Positions 25,494 through 34,899 of a stretch of DNA of 64,000 nt are shown here, piece by piece. How positions within the stretch are numbered: position 1 is the stretch's first letter; each line of letters opens with the position of its first letter. Under the pieces are notes generated by a model, which saw only the letters and a list, made by a program, of their open reading frames with translations, made no database searches and was not told where the DNA came from. Both the position numbers and the translations under genes were made by a program. Origin of the DNA: Erythrobacter sp. BLCC-B19 (GTDB lineage: Bacteria > Pseudomonadota > Alphaproteobacteria > Sphingomonadales > Sphingomonadaceae); contig NZ_CP117516.1 in the NCBI RefSeq assembly GCF_028621955.1, positions 3,308,001-3,372,000 of the forward strand, given 5' to 3'.

Positions 25494-26118
25494 TGATGCC
25501 CCGCCGCGCTGCTGTCGTCACCGCGTGGGTGCGATCATTGACCTGAAGCTTGGCAAAGATGCTCTTGATGTTCGACTTGACGGTCTCCTCGCCCACGCCA
25601 AGGCGCCATGCGATCTGCTTGTTGGGGTGCCCGCCTGCGATCAGCTGCAGGATTTCGACCTCGCGCGCGGTGAGTTGTTCGTGGATGGCATGAAGCGCGA
25701 TATCCTGCGCAACGTCGGCGTGAAGGTGGCGTTGGCCGCGATAGACGGCGCGAATGGCGCCAAGCAGTTCGCGGCGCAGGCTGCTCTTGAGCAGGAAGCC
25801 GGAAGCCCCTGCGCGCATCGCCGCGAGTGCCTTGGCGTCCCCGGTGTAGGTCGTGAGAATGATGATCCGCGCGTCGGGATAGTCTGCCCGGATCGCTTCG
25901 ACCGCCTCAACGCCGGCCATGCCCGGCATCTGCAAATCCATGAGCACCACATCCGGGCGCAGCGCAGCGAACTGGACGATGGCTTCGGCGCCATTGGCCG
26001 CATTTCCCGCGACCACCATGTCGTCCTGCAACTCGATGATGGCCGCAACACCTTCACGCAGGATCGGATGATCATCGACAATCAATACCCGAATGGGTGA
26101 GGCGGGGGCGGCGGACAT
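25483..26118 (-). CDS. LuxR/NarL-type response regulator
   Basis: The 211-residue regulator has a receiver domain with [13 protein letters not shown] and the phospho-acceptor Asp61 in [10 protein letters not shown]-terminal LuxR helix-turn-helix has [22 protein letters not shown] and [17 protein letters not shown]. The ATG at 26118 places the receiver right after a short leader, and a purine run (GGAGGGG) 12 bases before it may serve as ribosome site; 26145 is an alternative start. Paired with the kinase that follows. It is divergent from the stress/hydrolase row at 26284, which is the nearest candidate target. Confidence 0.92.
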   Translation of the reverse strand: MSAAPASPIRVLIVDDHPILREGVAAIIELQDDMVVAGNAANGAEAIVQFAALRPDVVLMDLQMPGMAGVEAVEAIRADYPDARIIILTTYTGDAKALAAMRAGASGFLLKSSLRRELLGAIRAVYRGQRHLHADVAQDIALHAIHEQLTAREVEILQLIAGGHPNKQIAWRLGVGEETVKSNIKSIFAKLQVNDRTHAVTTAARRGIIEL

Positions 26119-26283
26119 GGGAATTGCGTTCCCCTCCTGGGACATCTGGTCGCGATAGGCAGCGGAATACCACACCTCTTGTGGGTTTGGAGATACCTGA
26201 AAGCGGCTCTACCCGCCCCCCGTTCGGGGGTTTCGGCCGCTCCGTCCCTCAGCCACCTTGATGGTGCACGAAGGGAAACGGGC

Positions 26284-27240
26284 ATGACCACCAACACCGA
26301 TGGCCTTGATCGCCGCCAGTTCATTGCCGCTGCCAGCATTGCTGCAGGCCTGGTCGGCTCGCCCACCCTCGCCGCCTCGCCACGCAACCCGGCTTCAGGA
26401 GAACGCAGGATGGGTACGATCACCACCAAGGATGGCACGCAGATCTTCTACAAGGACTGGGGGCCCAAGGACGCGCAGCCGATCGTCTTCCACCACGGCT
26501 GGCCGCTGAGCGCGGATGACTGGGACAACCAGATGATGTTCTTCTTGATGGAAGGCTTCCGCGTCATCGCCCACGACCGCCGCGGGCATGGCCGATCCAG
26601 CCAGACCGACACCGGCAATGAAATGGACACCTATGCCGCCGATGTGGCAGAACTGACCGATCACCTCGACCTGAAGGGCGCGGTTCATGTCGGCCATTCG
26701 ACTGGCGGGGGCGAGGTGACGCGCTATGTGGCCCGCGCCAAGCCCGGCCGCGTTGCCAAGGCGGTGCTGATCGGCGCGGTGCCGCCCATCATGCTCGATA
26801 CGGCTACCTATCCCGGCGGGCTTCCCCTGGAGGTGTTCGACGGCTTCCGCGCCGCGCTTGTCGCCAATCGTGCGCAATTCTTCCGCGATATCCCCGAAGG
26901 CCCGTTCTACAGCTTCAACCGACCGGGTGCGAAGGTCAGCAAGGGGCTGATCGACAACTGGTGGCGGCAGGGCATGATGGGCGGTGCCAAGGCCCATTAC
27001 GATTGCATCAAGGCTTTCTCGGAAACCGACTTCACCGCCGACCTCAAGGCGATCACCGTGCCGGTACTGATCCAGCACGGCGACGATGATCAGATCGTGC
27101 CGATCGCCCATTCCGCAGAGCTGGCGATCAAGCTGCTCAGCAAGGGCACGCTCAAGGTCTATCCCGGCTTGCCGCACGGCATGGCCTCGACCCATCCCGA
27201 AATCATCAATCCCGATATTCTCGCCTTCATCCGGGGTTGA
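26284..27240 (+). CDS. Alpha/beta hydrolase with twin-arginine leader
   Basis: The 318-residue protein has a leader containing [14 protein letters not shown] (residues 9-22), typical of Tat export. It is followed by an alpha/beta hydrolase resembling non-haem chloroperoxidases and arylesterases: [15 protein letters not shown], the nucleophile Ser139 in VGHSTGGGE, Asp in [11 protein letters not shown], and His in [10 protein letters not shown] start at residue 43 (MGTITTKDG) would give the cytoplasmic family form, so export is a prediction. It begins a row of six genes running the same way and is divergent from the LuxR regulator. Confidence 0.9.
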   Translation: MTTNTDGLDRRQFIAAASIAAGLVGSPTLAASPRNPASGERRMGTITTKDGTQIFYKDWGPKDAQPIVFHHGWPLSADDWDNQMMFFLMEGFRVIAHDRRGHGRSSQTDTGNEMDTYAADVAELTDHLDLKGAVHVGHSTGGGEVTRYVARAKPGRVAKAVLIGAVPPIMLDTATYPGGLPLEVFDGFRAALVANRAQFFRDIPEGPFYSFNRPGAKVSKGLIDNWWRQGMMGGAKAHYDCIKAFSETDFTADLKAITVPVLIQHGDDDQIVPIAHSAELAIKLLSKGTLKVYPGLPHGMASTHPEIINPDILAFIRG

Positions 27241-27244
27241 TCTG

Positions 27245-27727
27245 ATGACCTTCACCAGCCGCATCGACCTTCCCGAACACGTCCGCAAGGCCGCCTGCGT
27301 GTTGTTGCAGGCGCGCCTTTCCGACGCGCTCGACCTCGAGGCGCAGGCCAAGCAGGCGCATTGGAACGTCAAAGGCCCGCACTTCCTGCAGCTGCATCAG
27401 TTGTTCGACAGTCTGCACAGTGTCGTCGAAGAGCTCGTCGACACCATCGCAGAACGCATCACCGCGCTCGGCCATGTCGCTGATGGCAGAGTGACGACCA
27501 CGGCCGCCGCGACAACGCTTTACGGCTATCCGCTCGAAGCCGCTGGAGGCGAGGCGCATCTCAAGGCGCTGTCCGCGAGCCTTGCCAGTTTCGGCAAGGC
27601 CGTGCGCGGCGACATTGCCCGGGCGGAGAGTGCTGGCGATGCCGACACGGCCGATGTGTTCACGCAGATCTCCCGTGATGCGGACAAGCAGCTCTGGCTG
27701 CTCGAAGCGCATCTTCAGGCCCACTGA
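27245..27727 (+). CDS. Dps-like ferritin (DNA-protection protein)
   Basis: The 160-residue helical protein has the Dps signature AQAKQAHWNVKGPHFLQLHQ followed by DSLHSVVEELVDTIAERI. That supplies the histidines, aspartate and glutamate of the inter-subunit ferroxidase centre. Dps proteins oxidise and store iron and shield DNA under starvation or peroxide stress. The starting ATG lies 4 bases behind the hydrolase stop, so the two are one transcript. Position beside a haloperoxidase-like hydrolase fits a stress-related operon. Confidence 0.9.
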   Translation: MTFTSRIDLPEHVRKAACVLLQARLSDALDLEAQAKQAHWNVKGPHFLQLHQLFDSLHSVVEELVDTIAERITALGHVADGRVTTTAAATTLYGYPLEAAGGEAHLKALSASLASFGKAVRGDIARAESAGDADTADVFTQISRDADKQLWLLEAHLQAH

Positions 27728-27750
27728 CGTTTCGACAGGAGCACATCCCC

Positions 27751-28428
27751 ATGACCTTCCGTTCCGAGAAACTGATCAATCCTGACGACACCTTGTTCAT
27801 CTTCATCGATCATCAGCCGCAGATGGCCTTCGGGGTCACCAGCATCGATCGCCAGACACTCAAGAACAACACCGTCGCACTCGCCAAGGCGGCCAAGCTG
27901 TTCGGCGTTCCCATTATCCTCACCGCTGTCGAGACCGCCGCGTTTTCCGGCTATATCTGGCCCGAACTGCTCGATGTCGTGCAGCAAAAGCCGATTGAAC
28001 GCACCTCGATGAATTCGTGGGATTCCGAAACGCTGGTGGCGCAGGTCAAGGCGAGCGGGCGCAAGAAGATCGTCATCGCCGCGCTGTGGACCGAGGCGTG
28101 CCTGCTTTTCCCGGCGCTTTGCGCGATCGAGGAGGGCTTCGAGGTGTTCATGGTGACCGACGCATCGGGCGGCACCTCTCCTGAAGCGCATGACGCCGCG
28201 ATCCGGCGGATGGAGCAGGCGGGCGGCCATTCGCTGACGACCATCAACGCCATGCTCGAACTCCAGCGCGACTGGGCAAACCGGACGACCTACGACGGCT
28301 TGATGGACATCGTGCGCGATCATCTCGGCGCATACGGCATGGGTGTCGATTACGCCTATACCATGGTTCACAAGGCGCCGCAGCGCGGCAGCTTTGCGCA
28401 TGAGGCACCTCATCCGGCGGGGCATTGA
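27751..28428 (+). CDS. Isochorismatase-family hydrolase (YcaC-like)
   Basis: The 225-residue protein has the cysteine-hydrolase fold of the YcaC group: Asp20 in FIFIDHQPQM, the nucleophile Cys117 in ALWTEACLLF, and the VFMVTDASGGTS segment. Members hydrolyse amide-like bonds, but YcaC-type proteins have no settled substrate. A GACAGGAG stands before the start and 23 bases separate it from Dps. Confidence 0.88.
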   Translation: MTFRSEKLINPDDTLFIFIDHQPQMAFGVTSIDRQTLKNNTVALAKAAKLFGVPIILTAVETAAFSGYIWPELLDVVQQKPIERTSMNSWDSETLVAQVKASGRKKIVIAALWTEACLLFPALCAIEEGFEVFMVTDASGGTSPEAHDAAIRRMEQAGGHSLTTINAMLELQRDWANRTTYDGLMDIVRDHLGAYGMGVDYAYTMVHKAPQRGSFAHEAPHPAGH

Positions 28429-28468
28429 CGCGTCCCGATCCCCAGCCCCGTCCGGGAGCCTCCTGCCC

Positions 28469-28714
28469 ATGAAGCCCTATCTCGTTGCAATGGCCATCGG
28501 CCTCATGGTCGGCGCCATCTACAGCCTGCTCGGCACACGCTCGCCTGCTCCCCCGGCGATCGCGTTGCTGGGATTGCTCGGTATGTTGCTGGGCGAACAG
28601 GCCGTGCCGCTGGCGAAACGGGTGCTGCATGGGCAGGAGGTCGCCTTGTTCTGGAAGGCGAACTGCGCCGAGCGGGTGACAGGCCTGCCTCAGGCAACGG
28701 ACGAAACGCCATGA
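28469..28714 (+). CDS. XapX-domain small membrane protein
   Basis: The 81-residue protein has two hydrophobic spans, MKPYLVAMAIGLMVGAIYSL and PPAIALLGLLGMLLGEQAV. The order of these features, SLLGTRSPAPPA between them, and the final hydrophilic tail match the XapX (DUF1427) family, first noticed in xanthosine operons. Function is unknown. GGGAGCC precedes the ATG, and its stop overlaps the amidohydrolase start (ATGA). Confidence 0.8.
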   Translation: MKPYLVAMAIGLMVGAIYSLLGTRSPAPPAIALLGLLGMLLGEQAVPLAKRVLHGQEVALFWKANCAERVTGLPQATDETP

Positions 28715-30660
28715 GCGCATCGCGCCGCGAAGCGATCGCCGCTGCCATCGGCGCATCCGCGGCATCGTTCTTCCCCGCCCGGCTGCTGGCGCAAGGCAAG
28801 GCAAGCGCAGACGTGAACGCAGACATCATCATCGTTAATGCCCGCATCACCACGCTCGACCGCGAAAATCCGATGGCCGAGGCGATCGCGGTCCGGGATG
28901 GCCGCTTTCTTGCGGTGGGAACTGAGGCCGAGGCGCGCGAGGCGGCTCCGGATGCCGCGATCATCGATGCGGGCGGCCGCCGCCTCATCCCGGGCCTGAT
29001 CGACAGCCATATGCACATCATCCGCGGCGGGCTGAACTACAACATGGAGCTGCGCTGGGACGGCGTGCCGACGCTGGCGGACGCGATGGCAATGCTCAAG
29101 GCTCAGGTTGACCGCACCCCGGCTCCGCAATGGGTGCGGGTCGTCGGGGGGTTCACCGCGCACCAGTTCGCCGAGAAGCGCTTGCCGACTCTTGCCGAAA
29201 TCAATGCCATCGCCCCGGATACGCCGGTCTTCATCCTCCACCTTTACGATCGCGCATTGCTCAATGGCGCAGCCTTGCGCGCGGTCGGATACGGCAAAGA
29301 TACGCCAAACCCGCCAGGCGGCGAAATCATGCGCGATGCAGGCGGCAATCCCACAGGGCTGCTGTTGGCCCAGCCCAACGCAACGATCCTCTATTCGACC
29401 CTTGCCAAGGGGCCCAAACTGCCCGTGGAATACCAGATCAATTCCACCCGCCACTTCATGCGCGAAGTCAATTCGCTTGGGGTCACAAGCGTGATCGATG
29501 CAGGCGGAGGCTACCAGAACTATCCCGACGATTACCGGGTGATCGAACATCTGCACGAAGAAGGCCAGCTGACGGTGCGGATCAGCTACAACCTGTTCAC
29601 GCAAAAGCCCAAAGAAGAGCTCGCTGATTTCGCCGGCTGGGTGAAACAGGTCACCCCGGGGCAGGGAGACGACACCTACCGCCACAATGGCGCCGGGGAG
29701 ATGCTGGTCTATTCCGCCGCCGATTTCGAGGATTTCCGGGTCGCCCGACCCGATATGCCGCCGTCGATGGAAGGCGATCTTGAACCGGTCATCCGGCTGC
29801 TGGCCGAGAACCGCTGGCCATGGCGACTGCACGCGACCTATGACGAGACCATCACGCGAGCGCTGGGTGTTTTCGAGAAGGTCAGCCGCGACATTCCGCT
29901 CACCGGCATCAACTGGTTCTTCGACCATGCCGAAACGATCAGCGATCGCAACATCGATCGTATCGCAGCACTGGGTGGGGGCATCGCGGTGCAGCACCGC
30001 ATGGCTTTTCAGGGCGAGGACTTCGTCGAGCGCTACGGCGCGCGGGCGGCCGAGCGGACGCCGCCGATCGCCCGCATGATCGCAGCGGGCATCCCCGTCG
30101 GCGCGGGCACCGATGCGACGCGGGTCGCCAGCTACAATCCATGGGTATGCCTGTCATGGCTGGTCACGGGCCGCACTGTCGGCGGACTCTCGCTCTATCC
30201 GGGCGCCAACCGGGTGAGCCGCGAAAAGGCACTGTCGATGTGGACACACGAGAACACCTGGTTTTCGAGTGAGACGGGCAAGAAAGGTCAGATCAAGGTG
30301 GGCCAACTCGCCGATTGCGCCTTGCTGACGGCCGACTTCTTCACTGTGCCCGAACACGACATCGCGCATATCCGATCCGCGCTGACGATACTCGGCGGCG
30401 ATGTGGTCCATGGCGAAGGCGACTTTGCTCCCCTCGCCCCGGCCTTGCCGCTGCCCATGCCCGACTGGTCGCCCGTGCGAACCACAGGCGGCCATCACCG
30501 CGAACCCGAGGTTGGCGCCAAGCTGGCATCGGCCTGTGGCTGTCGCGCGGCTTGCGGGATCCATGGCCATGACCACGCAGCAGCACTCGGCACGGCCGTG
30601 CCAGCGGGCGATGTTCAAGGCTTCTGGGGAGCGCTCGGCTGTGGCTGCTGGGCCGTCTGA
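28711..30660 (+). CDS. Amidohydrolase-family protein (YtcJ-like)
   Basis: The 649-residue protein has a twin-arginine-like leader (SRREAIAAAIG to about residue 27) and the amidohydrolase barrel entry with GLIDSHMHIIRGG (HxH metal ligands). It continues with WFFDHAETIS and GAGTDATRV, the later metal histidine and aspartate places. YtcJ-like proteins hydrolyse amide or ester bonds with unclear substrates. The C-terminal tail is cysteine-rich (ACGCRAACGIHGHDH, then LGCGCWAV); I recall similar tails in related proteins, which would argue against a reading error. It is coupled to the XapX gene. Confidence 0.88.
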   Translation: MSASRREAIAAAIGASAASFFPARLLAQGKASADVNADIIIVNARITTLDRENPMAEAIAVRDGRFLAVGTEAEAREAAPDAAIIDAGGRRLIPGLIDSHMHIIRGGLNYNMELRWDGVPTLADAMAMLKAQVDRTPAPQWVRVVGGFTAHQFAEKRLPTLAEINAIAPDTPVFILHLYDRALLNGAALRAVGYGKDTPNPPGGEIMRDAGGNPTGLLLAQPNATILYSTLAKGPKLPVEYQINSTRHFMREVNSLGVTSVIDAGGGYQNYPDDYRVIEHLHEEGQLTVRISYNLFTQKPKEELADFAGWVKQVTPGQGDDTYRHNGAGEMLVYSAADFEDFRVARPDMPPSMEGDLEPVIRLLAENRWPWRLHATYDETITRALGVFEKVSRDIPLTGINWFFDHAETISDRNIDRIAALGGGIAVQHRMAFQGEDFVERYGARAAERTPPIARMIAAGIPVGAGTDATRVASYNPWVCLSWLVTGRTVGGLSLYPGANRVSREKALSMWTHENTWFSSETGKKGQIKVGQLADCALLTADFFTVPEHDIAHIRSALTILGGDVVHGEGDFAPLAPALPLPMPDWSPVRTTGGHHREPEVGAKLASACGCRAACGIHGHDHAAALGTAVPAGDVQGFWGALGCGCWAV

Positions 30661-30803
30661 CCGTCTGCACCGGATGGAGCGAGGCTTTCTGCTCTGGCAG
30701 CCGACATGGACGGACGGGCGAGCGGCTGTGGCCGAACAGGCCCGCTTCGGGATCGCGCCCTGCTGACCCGAACGCAGCATCTGTGCCGAAGGAAAGACAT
30801 TCC

Positions 30804-31517
30804 ATGACGATCGCGCCGAGCGTCCCGCTCAAGACCCCCGCGCCGCTGGTTCGCCTCCTGCTGCTGCTGTCTGCGACAACCGGGATGGTCGATGCGGCCA
30901 GCATTCTGGGCATGGACAAGGTCTTTACCGCCAACATGACAGGCAACGTGGTCTTCGCCGCATTTGCTGCAGTCGGCGCGGAAGGCTTTCATCTTGCCTA
31001 TTACGTAACCGCTCTCCTCGCGTTCATGGCCGGGGCGGTGCTGGCGGGACGAATATCGCGGCTGGAACGGCCTGCAAGGCTGAGCCATTGGCTTGTCGTG
31101 GCGGCCACGGTCGAAGGCGGTATGCTCATCATTGCCGGGCTGTTCAGTCTGTTTCTCGAAAGCCGCCCGGCACCGCTCGTGGACGGCCTTTACGCCGTGA
31201 TCGCATTGACGGCAGGTGCCATGGGGTTCCGCAATACCGTGGTCCGGCAGCTCAAGGTCCCCGATCTTTCGACGACGGTGCTGACCCTTACGATCACCGG
31301 CATCGCATCGGACTCGCGCCTGGCGGCTGGCGACGGGGCAAACCAGTCAACCCGTCTTGCTGCGGTTGCCATGATCTTTGCCGGAGCGGCAGCCGGGGCC
31401 GTGCTGCTCATAAGCTGCGGCCTTGCCGCGACGCTGCTCACGTCAGGGGCGCTCGTGATGGCGGGGACTATTGTGTTCGCCCGCCACCCTCAGATGGCTG
31501 ACCTTCAACGCAGATGA
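30804..31517 (+). CDS. YoaK family (DUF1275) membrane protein
   Basis: The 237-residue protein has about six hydrophobic spans and the DUF1275 signature: TTGMVDAASILGMDKVFTANM followed by TGNVVFA near the start. A later FRNTVVRQLKVPDLSTTVLT is also typical. Function in the family is unknown. The ATG at 30804 is chosen over 30783 because AAGGAAAG precedes it. It is the last gene of the row that begins at 26284 and is convergent with kdpE, 57 bases away. Confidence 0.88.
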   Translation: MTIAPSVPLKTPAPLVRLLLLLSATTGMVDAASILGMDKVFTANMTGNVVFAAFAAVGAEGFHLAYYVTALLAFMAGAVLAGRISRLERPARLSHWLVVAATVEGGMLIIAGLFSLFLESRPAPLVDGLYAVIALTAGAMGFRNTVVRQLKVPDLSTTVLTLTITGIASDSRLAAGDGANQSTRLAAVAMIFAGAAAGAVLLISCGLAATLLTSGALVMAGTIVFARHPQMADLQRR

Positions 31518-31574
31518 CCAATCGCCCGGTGCGGCCAAAGGCGGCCAAGATCGGGGCGATCCTCGTCGGCATCA

Positions 31575-32255
31575 TCACGCCGACAAGCGATACCCCACGC
31601 CGGGCTCGTTCACGACCAGCCGGGGACTGCCGGGATCTTCTTCCAGTTTTCGCCGAAGCGAGCGCACCGCAACGCGCAGATAGTCGAGATCTTGCCGGTG
31701 GGCAGAGCCCCATACCCCTTCCAGCAAGCTCTCGTGGGTCATGACCCGGCCGGGGTGATCGGCGAGCGCCCACAGAAGGTTGAATTCGCGCGGGGTGAGA
31801 TCGACACGCATCCCGCGAACCTCGACAATATGCGTCGACCGGTCGATGCTGCCGCCTGCAAACTCGCGGCGGGACTCGTTCGCCAGCGGCCCCGCCTTGC
31901 GCCGCATCGCGGAACGGATGCGGGCCAGCAGTTCCTCGCTGTCGAATGGCTTGGTCACGAAATCATCCGCCCCCAAGTCCAGCGCGGCGACCTTTTCCTG
32001 CGTCGCATCACGCGCGGTCAGCACGATCACCGAAAGGCCGAGCGCGGCAAGCTGCGGCACGATTTCGAGGCCATCGCGGTCCGGCAGGCCAAGATCGAGC
32101 AAAGCGACAAGCGGCGCGGGCGAAGCGGCAGCAAGACGCAGCGCCTCAGCCGCCGTGGCTGCTTCAACGTGGCTGATCGCGGCGCGGCCGAGGGCGCCGG
32201 TCAGAAGCCGCCGGATCGCGGCTTCATCATCCACGATGAGCACGTCTTTACGCAT
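31575..32255 (-). CDS. kdpE: KdpE response regulator
   Basis: The 226-residue OmpR-type regulator has a receiver domain with VLIVDDEAAIRRLL, the phospho-acceptor Asp54 in ALLDLGLPDRDG, and a winged helix with LTPREFNLLWALADHPGRV. It is the last gene of the kdp locus and overlaps kdpD by eight bases. In the characterised system, phosphorylated KdpE activates the kdpFABC promoter when potassium is low. Confidence 0.93.
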   Translation of the reverse strand: MRKDVLIVDDEAAIRRLLTGALGRAAISHVEAATAAEALRLAAASPAPLVALLDLGLPDRDGLEIVPQLAALGLSVIVLTARDATQEKVAALDLGADDFVTKPFDSEELLARIRSAMRRKAGPLANESRREFAGGSIDRSTHIVEVRGMRVDLTPREFNLLWALADHPGRVMTHESLLEGVWGSAHRQDLDYLRVAVRSLRRKLEEDPGSPRLVVNEPGVGYRLSA

Positions 32256-34890
32256 CGGCTTTCCCGTCCGGCAGCGGCAGGATCACTGTGAACCTTGCCC
32301 CTCCCCCTTCGCGATCAGTCGCGGCAATAGCGCCGCCGATGGCTTCGGTGAAGCTCTTGGCGATCCACAGCCCAAGCCCGGTTCCGCCCACCCTGTCACT
32401 GCCTTCAAGCCGCGCGAACCGTTCGAACAGCGCCTCGCGGCCCTCCGGCAGGCCGGGGCCACGGTCAAGGACGTTGATGGCAAGTTCGATGTCCGTGCAA
32501 TCGACCGACAATTCCACCCTGCTGTCAGCCGGCGAGAATTTGAGCGCATTGTCGATGAGGTTGATCAGCACGTGGCGCAGCAGCACCGGATCGCTTGCCA
32601 CCAGCGGACAATCGGGATCGATCCTCAGGTCAAGCCGACCATCCTCGCGATCCTGCCGCAGATCGCGCAGCACCGATGCGGCGACATCGGTGAGGTCAAG
32701 GCTCTCCATGCGCGGCTCGATTGCCCCATGCTCGATCCGCGAGGCTTCGAGCAGGTCGCCCAGAAACCTCTCGAGCCGCCGCGCCTCCTCGCGGGCGATC
32801 CTGGTTTCGGATGCATATTCGCCTGTCGCAGGAAGCGCCTCGGTGGCGGCGATCACCGCGGTCAGCGGCGTGCGCAAATCGTGCGCGATACTGCCGAGCA
32901 AGGCGCCGCGCAGCCGGTCGCGGGTGCGCAGCGTGTCGACTTGGCGCGCCTCGTCTTCCAGCATCAGACGTTCATGGGCCAGCGCGGTCTGGTCGATCAG
33001 TGAGGCGAGCAAGGTGGTATCATCGGCGCGAATGATGCGGCCCCGCCCGGCCCTCGCCAGCCCCAGTGCGCCCAGCACCCCGAGCGAGGTCTGGAGCGGG
33101 TGGAACTGCCAGTCCGACGCATTGAGCGTGCCCGTGTCGCGGCCGGTTGGCTCACCCTTTTCAAGCGTCCAGCGCGCGGCGGCCTCGTCCACGAGAGTAA
33201 GCGAGGCGCGCTCGCTGTTGCCGCGGACCACGATCCGTCCGGCTTCGTCGGCGACTATGATCGCCTCCACCCCGAGCAGCGCGCCGATTTCGCGGCAGGC
33301 GATGGCCGCCGTCGCGGTGCGATCGGACACGCCGACGAGCAGTCCGGCATAGCGGGCGAGTGCGGCGTTGATCCGCGCGACCCCGGCGCTGGTCTCGGCC
33401 CGCTGACGCACCTTGCCGGCCAGAACGCCGATCGTACCGCCGACCAGCGCAAGTGCGGCAAAGGTGATGAGGTCGGCGGGTCGGTGAATGAACAAGGTAA
33501 AGCGCGGCGCAGTGAAGATGAAGTTGTAGGCCAGCGCCGCCCACAAGGCGGCCCACAGCCCGGCCTTGGTGCGCAGCGTGATGGCGGCGACAATCACCGG
33601 CAGCAGCAGCAGCATATCGATTGCGCCGGAAGGAATGAACGGCTCCGCGAAGGCCAGCAGCAGGGCTACCGGCACCACCAGCGCCAAGGCCAGCGTCGGG
33701 GCCAAATAGGGGTGCGGGTCGCGCAGCCGCACCGGCTTTTCGTCTGCCTCGCCCAGCGGAACAACGTGCACCGCAATCCCGCGCGCCTTGCGGATCACGT
33801 CCTGCGCGACCGAGCCGTGACGCCACTCGAACCACCGGCTGCGGCGGCTCTTGCCGATCACGATCTGGCTCGCCCGCAGCTCGCGTGCCTGATCGACCAG
33901 CGCCTCGGCAATGTCGGTGGCGGCCACGGTCATCAGTGAGGCACCGAGCGAGGATGCGAGGGCGAGGTTCTCTGCCAGCTGTTCGCGCTGCTCGCCCGTC
34001 ACGCCGCGCACGCCCGCGCTCTCGACCACGACGGCGGTCCACGGCGCGCGGGCAAGATCGGCGAGCCGCTTGGCATGGCGAACCACCTGCGCCCCGCCCT
34101 TGCCGGGACTGATCGCCACCAGCAACCGCTCGGCCACCACGAAATCATCGGGAGATGTGCCGTCGCCTGACCCCAGAGCGAGGTCGTCCGACAAACGCCG
34201 ATCGACCGAACCAGCCGCATAGCGCAGCGCAAGTTCGCGCAGGGCGGCGAGCTTGACCGGGGTGAAGAAGTTCGAAAGCGCCTGTCCGGCCGTCTGAGGC
34301 AGATAGACCCGGCCCGACTTCAGACGCTCGATCAGCGCCTCGGGCGGCAGGTCGACGAGGATCACCTCGGCGCTGTCGAGGATGCTGTCGGGCACCGTCT
34401 CGCGCACGCGCACATGGGTGAAACCGGCGACGATGTCGTTGAGGCTTTCGATATGCTGGATGTTGAGCGTGGTGGCGACATCGATCCCGGCCACGACCAG
34501 TTCTGCCACGTCCTGCCAGCGCTTGGGATGACGGCTGCCGGGCGCGTTGGTGTGCGCCAACTCGTCGACGAGGATCAGACCGGGGCGGCGCTGGAGCGCG
34601 CCATCGATGTCGAACTCTTCCAGCTGGTGCCCGGCATGGGTAATGACCTTGCGCGGCAGAACCTCGAAGGGCGCGATCAGCTGCGCGGTTTCGCTGCGGC
34701 CGTGGCTTTCGGCGATGCCGACCACCACGTCCACGCCCTCGGCCTGCCGCCGGGCGGCCTCCTCGAGCATCCGGTAGGTCTTGCCGACCCCCGGTGCCAT
34801 GCCGAGGTAGACTGTCAGCTGCCCGCGTTCTCCGCGCTGCGCCAGACGCAGGAAGCGTTCGGCATCATTGGCGGGGCGCTTTTCGTTCAT
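32248..34890 (-). CDS. kdpD: KdpD potassium sensor kinase
   Basis: The 880-residue protein has every KdpD part in order. The N-terminal KdpD domain has Walker-type GMAPGVGKTYRMLEEA and the partner DELAHTNAPGSRH block. A universal-stress-like domain follows, then four membrane spans (about residues 390-490), a GAF-like region, and a kinase core with the phospho-histidine in SIAHDLRTPLT and ATPase boxes HVLINLIDNALKFS and DRGPGLPEG. It senses low potassium and phosphorylates KdpE. It lies 9 bases behind kdpC. Confidence 0.95.
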   Translation of the reverse strand: MNEKRPANDAERFLRLAQRGERGQLTVYLGMAPGVGKTYRMLEEAARRQAEGVDVVVGIAESHGRSETAQLIAPFEVLPRKVITHAGHQLEEFDIDGALQRRPGLILVDELAHTNAPGSRHPKRWQDVAELVVAGIDVATTLNIQHIESLNDIVAGFTHVRVRETVPDSILDSAEVILVDLPPEALIERLKSGRVYLPQTAGQALSNFFTPVKLAALRELALRYAAGSVDRRLSDDLALGSGDGTSPDDFVVAERLLVAISPGKGGAQVVRHAKRLADLARAPWTAVVVESAGVRGVTGEQREQLAENLALASSLGASLMTVAATDIAEALVDQARELRASQIVIGKSRRSRWFEWRHGSVAQDVIRKARGIAVHVVPLGEADEKPVRLRDPHPYLAPTLALALVVPVALLLAFAEPFIPSGAIDMLLLLPVIVAAITLRTKAGLWAALWAALAYNFIFTAPRFTLFIHRPADLITFAALALVGGTIGVLAGKVRQRAETSAGVARINAALARYAGLLVGVSDRTATAAIACREIGALLGVEAIIVADEAGRIVVRGNSERASLTLVDEAAARWTLEKGEPTGRDTGTLNASDWQFHPLQTSLGVLGALGLARAGRGRIIRADDTTLLASLIDQTALAHERLMLEDEARQVDTLRTRDRLRGALLGSIAHDLRTPLTAVIAATEALPATGEYASETRIAREEARRLERFLGDLLEASRIEHGAIEPRMESLDLTDVAASVLRDLRQDREDGRLDLRIDPDCPLVASDPVLLRHVLINLIDNALKFSPADSRVELSVDCTDIELAINVLDRGPGLPEGREALFERFARLEGSDRVGGTGLGLWIAKSFTEAIGGAIAATDREGGGARFTVILPLPDGKADA

Positions 34891-34899
34891 GGCGGTGAC

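Noticed and set aside
26215..26230. CCCCC-GTTC-GGGGG hairpin between divergent genes
   Set aside because: It is followed by only three T and sits in a divergent promoter space, so terminator function is doubtful.
30401..30766. 121-codon plus-strand frame running past the amidohydrolase end
   Set aside because: Most of it is out of frame inside the amidohydrolase gene and no ribosome site or family match supports it.
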